Source: Variovorax sp. J22G73 (GTDB taxonomy: Bacteria; Pseudomonadota; Gammaproteobacteria; Burkholderiales; Burkholderiaceae_C). From it: a stretch of 64,000 bases of DNA. The stretch is taken from NCBI RefSeq assembly GCF_030317035.1, contig NZ_JASZYK010000001.1:806001-870000 (forward strand), in the 5' to 3' direction. The notes under the pieces are model-generated. The model had not been told where the DNA came from. It did not search any database and was given only the letters and a program-made list of their open reading frames with translations. Positions 59,438 through 64,000 of this stretch are shown here, piece after piece. Position 1 is the stretch's first letter. Each line of letters opens with the position of its first letter. Made by a program: the position numbers and the translations under genes.

Positions 59438-61878
59438 TGGCCTCGAATTACGACGACGTGCTGAAGCAGCTGATCGGGGCCGGTCTGCTGGTCGGCGATG
59501 AGCCGCTTCAAGTTGGCCGCATGCGCCGATGCAAGGTGGAAGGCGATGATCGCGAGCGGCGCGGCTGGTACATGCTGCACGAGCTGCGGCTCGACAACGG
59601 CGCGGATGTCCTCGTCGGCAGCTTCGGCATCTGGCGCGGCACGGACAACAACGCCACGAAAGTGGAGCTGCGCCTCACCGAGCTCAGCAGAGAACTGCGC
59701 GAGAGCCTGCGCCTGCGCCTGGCCGAGGACAAACGCCGCGCCGAGCAAGCGCGCCAGGCCGACGCAGACCGCGCCGCGGCCCGAGCGACCGCCGCCTGGC
59801 GCAAGTGCACGGAGCAAGGTGACAGCGATTACCTCCAGCGCAAGGGGGTGGGGGCGCACGGCGTGCGTTTCAGCCCGCAGGGCGCAATGGTGGTGCCGAT
59901 GCTCGACACAGCCGGGCGCGTGCATGGCCTGCAGATCATTCGTTCGCGCGCGCAGAAGGGCGCGCGGCTGGAGAAAGAATTCTGGCCGGCAGGCCTCGTG
60001 AAGAAGGGCCACTTCCACCTGCTGGGCGGCGGCAACTCCATCATGCTGGTGGCCGAGGGTTACGCCACAGCGGCGAGCCTGCATGAGGCGACGGGCCTGC
60101 CCGTGGCGGTGGCTTTCGACGCTGGCAATCTGCAGCCGGTGGCCGCCGAACTGCGCAAGCGGCACAAGCACGCGCGTCTGCTGATCTGTGCGGACGACGA
60201 CAACACCCAGAAGTGTCAGAACCAGGAATGCCGGCAGCGGGTGTGGGTAGCGGATGGCCCGACCTGCCCGCACTGCGGCCAGCCGCACAAGGCGGTGAAC
60301 GCCGGCGTGTCGGCGGCCAGCCTTACGGCCATGGCCGTGGGCGGCGGCTGGATGAAGCCCGCCTTCGCCAATCCCGAGACGCAGCGCTCCAACTGGCTCG
60401 AGCACGGCAAGAAGGTCAACGACTTCAACGACCTGCACCTGGCTGAGGGCCTGCATGTCGTGCGCGTCCAGGTAGAGGCCCGAGTGCTGGCGTTGGGCTG
60501 GCGCGAGCAGTCAGGCGCAGCGCGTGCACAGCCGGCAAAGGGGGGCGGGGTGCGTGACGACAAGCCCGCGCTCGCGCCACTGCGTCCAATCGAATCGCTT
60601 GATGAGCTGCTCGAGCGCTATGCACTCGTCTACGGCCAGGGCGGCACAGTGTTCGACCACCAGGAACATGTTCTCGTGGCCCTCGGCGATATGCGCGATG
60701 CGTGTCTGAGCCGCGAACTGCACCGAGCATGGGCCGAGAACCCGGAGAAGCAGATGGTGCGTGTCTCTGAGGTCGGGTTCGACCCGGCCTGCACCGACCC
60801 GAACATCCACTGCAACCTGTGGGCCGGCTGGCCGACTACGCCGGTCGCGGGCAAATGCGAACACCTGCTCGAGTTGCTGCGGCACATGTGCGCCGGCGAC
60901 AGCAAGCCCGAGGTGCTGTTTCAGTGGGTGCTGCGGTGGATCGCGTATCCCATCCAGCACCCGGGCGCAAAGATGAAGACCACCCTGGTGATCCATGGCC
61001 CTCAGGGCACCGGGAAGAACATGTTCTTCGAGGCGCTGATGGCGATCTACGGCCGCTACGGCCGGGTGATTGACCAGAGCGCCATTGAAGACAAATTCAA
61101 CGACTGGGCCAGCCGCAAGCTCTTTCTCATCGCCGACGAGGTGGTCGCCAGGTCCGATCTGTACCACGTCAAAAACAAGCTCAAGGCGTTCATCACGGGT
61201 GACTGGATCCGCATCAACCCGAAGAACATGTCGGCGTACGACGAGCGCAACCACGTGAACATGGTGTTCCTGAGCAACGAGGCGATGCCCGTGGTCCTCG
61301 AAGACGACGACCGGCGCCATGCGGTGATCTGGACGCCCGAGAAGCTGAGCCCGGAGTTCTATCGCGCCGTGCTGGGCGAGCTGGCAGATGGCGGCGCCGC
61401 GGCGCTGCATGACTACCTGCTGCACCTCGACCTCGGCGACTTCACGGAGGGCACTCTGCCGCCGATGACCGACGCCAAGCGCGAGCTCATCGACCTTAGC
61501 AAAGACAGCCCCAGCCGCTTCGTGCAGGCCTTTGAGAACGGCGATATCGAAGGCTTCCCGGGCCTGCGCGCGCCGAAGCTGCTCACCCCCGCGCTCAGCT
61601 CCGACCTGTTCGACCTGTACGGCGCCTGGTGCCACCGCGTTGGCCTGCGCGCGCTCAACCAGCCAAGGTTTGCGAACGCCCTCATGCGCAAGCACGGCGC
61701 GCAGTCGGAGCGCAAGCGGTACGACCTCGAAGCCGGCACGAAAGGCCCGCACGCCATCACCTGGCTGCCTGGTGGCTGGGAGTGTCCCCCGGGTGAGCAC
61801 GAGCAGGCATTTCTCGGCGAGCGCATCCGCGTCTTCCGCGATGCCTTCAAGGTCTATCGCTCTGGAGAGCAGAAGTGA
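59437..61878 (+). CDS. Phage primase-helicase (Toprim plus SF3-type helicase)
   Basis: 813 residues. N-terminal charged part, then a Toprim domain (about 200-260: LVAEGYATAASLHEATGLPV and LLICADDD), a zinc knuckle (CQNQEC and CPHC about 262-282), and a C-terminal D5/SF3-like helicase with Walker A GPQGTGKN at about 521-528 and IADEVVARSD. It would prime and unwind phage DNA. Start at 59437 is set by TGATG overlap; a start 10 codons earlier is possible. Followed by an iteron-like repeat region. Confidence 0.9.
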   Translation: MASNYDDVLKQLIGAGLLVGDEPLQVGRMRRCKVEGDDRERRGWYMLHELRLDNGADVLVGSFGIWRGTDNNATKVELRLTELSRELRESLRLRLAEDKRRAEQARQADADRAAARATAAWRKCTEQGDSDYLQRKGVGAHGVRFSPQGAMVVPMLDTAGRVHGLQIIRSRAQKGARLEKEFWPAGLVKKGHFHLLGGGNSIMLVAEGYATAASLHEATGLPVAVAFDAGNLQPVAAELRKRHKHARLLICADDDNTQKCQNQECRQRVWVADGPTCPHCGQPHKAVNAGVSAASLTAMAVGGGWMKPAFANPETQRSNWLEHGKKVNDFNDLHLAEGLHVVRVQVEARVLALGWREQSGAARAQPAKGGGVRDDKPALAPLRPIESLDELLERYALVYGQGGTVFDHQEHVLVALGDMRDACLSRELHRAWAENPEKQMVRVSEVGFDPACTDPNIHCNLWAGWPTTPVAGKCEHLLELLRHMCAGDSKPEVLFQWVLRWIAYPIQHPGAKMKTTLVIHGPQGTGKNMFFEALMAIYGRYGRVIDQSAIEDKFNDWASRKLFLIADEVVARSDLYHVKNKLKAFITGDWIRINPKNMSAYDERNHVNMVFLSNEAMPVVLEDDDRRHAVIWTPEKLSPEFYRAVLGELADGGAAALHDYLLHLDLGDFTEGTLPPMTDAKRELIDLSKDSPSRFVQAFENGDIEGFPGLRAPKLLTPALSSDLFDLYGAWCHRVGLRALNQPRFANALMRKHGAQSERKRYDLEAGTKGPHAITWLPGGWECPPGEHEQAFLGERIRVFRDAFKVYRSGEQK

Positions 61879-61903
61879 TGCGCGCCGAAGCTCGCCCAGA
61901 TTT

Positions 61904-62158
61904 GTGCGGTACGTGCGGTCTCCGTGCGGTGTCGCGTGCGCTGAAAAACCCAATGAAATCAACGACGTGCGGTACGTGCGGTATGAGTCACGCTTTCCCA
62001 CACATGTGCGTGCGTGTGCGGGCATGCGTGCAGGTGCGCAGGTGTGCGCATGCACGCACCCACCTGCATACCGCACGTACCGCACGTGCCGCACACACCA
62101 ATGCTGACAGGCACTTACGTGCGTTCGCATGCCGCACGACACACCCCACTTACCGCAC
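61904..62158. repeat. Iteron-like repeat region, candidate replication origin
   Basis: GTGCGGT occurs at 61904, 61913, 61924, 61967 and 61976; its inverse ACCGCAC at 62070, 62079 and 62152, with near copies GCCGCAC at 62088 and 62131. Paired copies are spaced 9 bases apart. A 20-bp block (ACGTGCGGTACGTGCGGTAT, 61965-61984) is perfectly inverted at 62068-62087. Between them is a 65-base purine-pyrimidine alternating stretch (GTGCGTGCGTGTGCGG). The gap from the primase stop to the next gene (293 bases) holds no credible gene otherwise. Confidence 0.75.
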
Positions 62159-62171
62159 AAAGAAAGATGAG

Positions 62172-62423
62172 ATGGACGGAAAGATCATTTCGAGGGTCAT
62201 CCGCTGCACGGAAAGCAATGCAGCGGAATTCCTCGGCTTGGTGAACGGGTGGCCTGAGTTGCGGGCGCTGGTGCGTGCGCTGCGTGCAGAGCCCGACCTG
62301 TTTCCCGGCCTGCGCGGCATGCAGATCACGCTGACAGGCACGCCGGAGTGGGTCGCCAAGGGCATGGGTGCCATCAACGAAGAAAACGCGCGTATCGCGC
62401 TGGGAGCATCCGATGCGACTTGA
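62172..62423 (+). CDS. Phage protein of unknown function
   Basis: 83 residues from MDGKIISRVIRCTESNAAEF, with FLGLVNGWPELRALVRALRA and GMQITLTGTPEWVAKGMGAI. An upstream in-frame ATG at 61875 would read through the iteron repeats and give low-complexity Cys/His/Arg sequence, so I reject it. The stop lies 11 bases past the next start. No family recognised. Confidence 0.7.
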   Translation: MDGKIISRVIRCTESNAAEFLGLVNGWPELRALVRALRAEPDLFPGLRGMQITLTGTPEWVAKGMGAINEENARIALGASDAT

Positions 62424-63192
62424 CCTCAAGCTGCAGGGGCTGGACAGCGTGCGGGAATCACTCTCGCGCCTGAGCGGCAAGCAGGCGCGCACGGCCTATG
62501 CTGACGCGCTGAACGACACCGGCTTCATGGTTCGCCGCGCGATGCGCGATGAGATCCGCAACGTCTTCGACCGCCCGACGCCCTACGTGGTCAACAGCGT
62601 TTTCGTGCGCAAGGCGACAGCAGACAAGCTCGGCGTGGCCATCGAGCCGACCTACTACGGGGGCAAGGGCATCGACCCGCAGCAGATCCTGCAGGCGCAG
62701 GAGTTCGGCGGCACGCGCCGCGACAAGCGCAGCGAGGTGGCGCTGCGCCGCGCCGGCATCCTGCCAGCCGGCTTCCAGACCGCAATCCCGCGCATGCCTT
62801 ACCCGGGAAGCGACGACGGGCGCGGCAACCTACGCGGCGCGTTCCTCGTGCAGCTCATCAGCTACTTCCAAGCCTTTGGCGAACAGGGCTACCGCGCGAA
62901 CATGACAGCGCGCCGCCGCGCGACCGTGCACCGCGGCACAGCCAAGCAGGCCGGGCGCCGGTACTTCGTCGCCTATGGTCGGCTGCGCAGCGGTGCCACG
63001 GCGCACCTCGCGCCCGGCATCTGGGCCGCCAGCGGGACGCACGGTTCGGTGCTCCAACCGGTGGTCATGTTCGTGCGCGGCGGCGTCTACCGCTCGCGTC
63101 TGAGCATGGACGCCATCGCGCAGAAGGCGGGCGCTGACGCCTACCTGCAGCGACGCCTGCGCTTCCGCATCCGCCAGGCGGCGGGGGAGTGA
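62413..63192 (+). CDS. Phage structural-type protein of unknown function
   Basis: 259 residues. MRLDLKLQGLDSVRESLSRL, GFMVRRAMRDEIRNVFDRPT and EPTYYGGKGIDPQQILQAQE form a pattern common in phages just before terminase genes; a basic, Arg-rich protein. It may belong to tail or head assembly but I cannot name the family. Starts inside the preceding gene and its stop overlaps the next start. Confidence 0.75.
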   Translation: MRLDLKLQGLDSVRESLSRLSGKQARTAYADALNDTGFMVRRAMRDEIRNVFDRPTPYVVNSVFVRKATADKLGVAIEPTYYGGKGIDPQQILQAQEFGGTRRDKRSEVALRRAGILPAGFQTAIPRMPYPGSDDGRGNLRGAFLVQLISYFQAFGEQGYRANMTARRRATVHRGTAKQAGRRYFVAYGRLRSGATAHLAPGIWAASGTHGSVLQPVVMFVRGGVYRSRLSMDAIAQKAGADAYLQRRLRFRIRQAAGE

Positions 63193-63194
63193 CG

Positions 63195-63803
63195 ATGGCC
63201 GAAAGCAACCTGCTCACGATCGCGGAGTTTTCCGCCCACCTCGGCTACGGCCGGACCTACGCCTACCAGCTGCACAAGGACGGCCGCTTGGTGATGGCGC
63301 CTGACGGCAAGCGCGTCATGGTCGCCGAGAGCATGGCGCGGGTGCGCGCCACCGAAGACCCGAGCAAGCAAGGCGTGGCACAGCGCCACGCGCAGACGCG
63401 GCGCGAGCGTGCGGCGGGCCCGTCGCACGCGCCGACCGGGCCGGCGGCGGAGGTGCCCGCCTACGACGGCGCAGATGCCGACGCCGCGGCGGCCACTGAC
63501 GGGCCGGTGCCGCCCGGGTTTGACTTTCAGGTGTCAAAGGCGAAGCGCGAACACTTCGCCGCTCAGGAGGCCGAGCTGTCCTATCGGGCCCGCGCGAAAG
63601 AGTTGCTCGAGGCGAGCGAGGTGCGCGCCGTGCTCAGCGAAGTGATGACCGTCATGCGCACGTCCATCGAAGGCATCGCGCACCGCCTGGCGCCGGCGCT
63701 GGCCGCGGCCGTGGATGAAGCTGAGGTCCGCTCGCTGCTCAACGCCGAAATACGCTACGCGCTTCAGACCGCGTCCGAAGACCTCTCGAAGCTGGGACGG
63801 TAG
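63195..63803 (+). CDS. Terminase small subunit-like protein
   Basis: 202 residues. N-terminal excisionase/Nu1-type winged helix (LLTIAEFSAHLGYGRTYAYQ, LHKDGRLVMAPDGKRVMVAE), a low-complexity Ala/Pro linker, then helices (KAKREHFAAQEAELSYRARA) ending SEDLSKLGR. Its place directly before the GpA-type large terminase supports a small-subunit (Nu1) role in DNA recognition. ATG at 63195 is preceded by GGGGAG; a GTG at 63189 overlapping the upstream stop is an alternative. Confidence 0.78.
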   Translation: MAESNLLTIAEFSAHLGYGRTYAYQLHKDGRLVMAPDGKRVMVAESMARVRATEDPSKQGVAQRHAQTRRERAAGPSHAPTGPAAEVPAYDGADADAAAATDGPVPPGFDFQVSKAKREHFAAQEAELSYRARAKELLEASEVRAVLSEVMTVMRTSIEGIAHRLAPALAAAVDEAEVRSLLNAEIRYALQTASEDLSKLGR

Positions 63804-63805
63804 GC

Positions 63806-64000
63806 ATGGAAGTGCATGGCCTGTTCCACACCGCCGCGCGCGCCATCCAACCGCGCCGACCGAAGACCGTCTCACAGTGGGCCGATGAGCACCGCATCCT
63901 CAGCAGTAAGGCGAGCACCCTGCCGGGCAAGTGGCTGACGGCGCGCAGTCCCATGCTGCGCGAGCCGATGGACTGCATGAGCGCGAGCAGTCCAGTGCGC
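63806..64000 (+). CDS. Large terminase subunit, GpA family (3' part beyond window)
   Basis: 65 codons visible. TVSQWADEHRILSSKASTLP and REPMDCMSASSPVR match the N-terminus of GpA-type phage terminase large subunits (lambda GpA class, PF05876), which cut and pump DNA into the prohead. Frame is open to the window end. It starts two bases after the small subunit stop. Confidence 0.85.
   Translation, partial: MEVHGLFHTAARAIQPRRPKTVSQWADEHRILSSKASTLPGKWLTARSPMLREPMDCMSASSPVR

Larger units (their letters stand above)
45906..64000. mobile_element. Lambda-like prophage, left and central part (right end beyond window)
   Basis: From about 45906 (between xthA and the first phage gene at 46035) to the window end all recognisable genes are phage-type: a leftward operon of small overlapping genes, a CI/Cro switch, CII, primase-helicase and terminase. 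The left border is not exact; no attachment site duplication can be seen because the right end is missing. No integrase gene is visible, only a helix-turn-helix gene of excisionase size at the left edge. The structural genes and right attachment site should continue to the right. Confidence 0.9.

Noticed and set aside
61875..62171. N-terminal extension of the gene at 62172 through the repeat region
   Set aside because: The encoded peptide is low-complexity and created by the iterons; the ATG at 62172 is the plausible start.

Overview
The window is a GC-rich beta-proteobacterial chromosome segment, most like Comamonadaceae (a Variovorax-type organism is my best guess). The evidence is an aroA-cmk gene fusion inside a gyrA-serC-pheA-tyrA-aroA-cmk-rpsA-ihfB-lapA-lapB block, an ssrA tag reading ANDERFALAA, complete glnA-ntrB-ntrC and Mrp loci, and GC-rich intergenic elements of a type I associate with this family. 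Positions 1 to about 45905 are host chromosome. Positions about 45906 to 64000 are the left and central part of a lambda-like prophage that runs off the right edge.

Host layout: (1) 1-3876, plus strand: the end of a CO-dehydrogenase-type accessory cluster (MoxR/CoxD ATPase, CoxE-like VWA protein, CoxG, XdhC/CoxF-like protein). (2) 3916-10030, minus: a six-gene Mrp Na+/H+ antiporter operon, A(B)-C-D-E-F-G, in which B is fused to A and every junction overlaps. (3) crcB, then a TRAP transporter (dctP-dctQ-dctM) interrupted and followed by two copies of a GC-rich palindromic repeat. (4) 13810-26622, minus: a ComEA-like protein, then the core block lapB-lapA-ihfB-rpsA-aroA::cmk-tyrA-pheA-serC-DUF2059-gyrA (transcribed from gyrA toward lapB). 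(5) 26847-29416, plus: ompA, ubiG, a gph/mupP phosphatase and tmRNA. (6) 29595-30467: small unknown genes around a promoter carrying a perfect CTGT-N8-ACAG LexA box. (7) 30621-39538, plus: a methyltransferase, ggt, rsuA, and a chain of overlapping genes for a secreted beta-propeller, a polysaccharide deacetylase, a fatty-acid hydroxylase, an EI24 membrane protein and a molybdopterin-binding protein. (8) 39519-44579: the nitrogen control locus, with two NtrC palindromes and a sigma-54 promoter before glnA, then ntrB-ntrC and a triple tandem terminator. (9) A lipoprotein and xthA end the host part.

The prophage is organised like lambda. A CI-type self-cleaving repressor (55937-56614, minus) sits between two operator clusters. 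On its left a consensus promoter pL drives a long leftward operon of small overlapping genes (55778 down to 46035) that includes DUF2303, a dNMP kinase, a Dam-type methylase, a DUF7220-like membrane protein, a Gp37/Gp68 (DUF5131) protein, an ASCH-like protein, DUF4031 and a terminal helix-turn-helix gene. On its right a consensus promoter pR drives a Cro/YdaS-like gene, a CII-family regulator, a primase-helicase and, beyond an iteron-like repeat region, the start of the morphogenesis genes (terminase small subunit, GpA-type large terminase cut by the window edge). No integrase is visible.

The items most worth following up are the complete double-operator switch with predicted leaderless or near-leaderless repressor transcripts, the repeat-rich region after the primase (candidate replication origin), a zinc-ribbon cassette flanked by 21-bp direct repeats, the LexA-controlled pair of unknown small genes, and glutamine at GyrA position 83.
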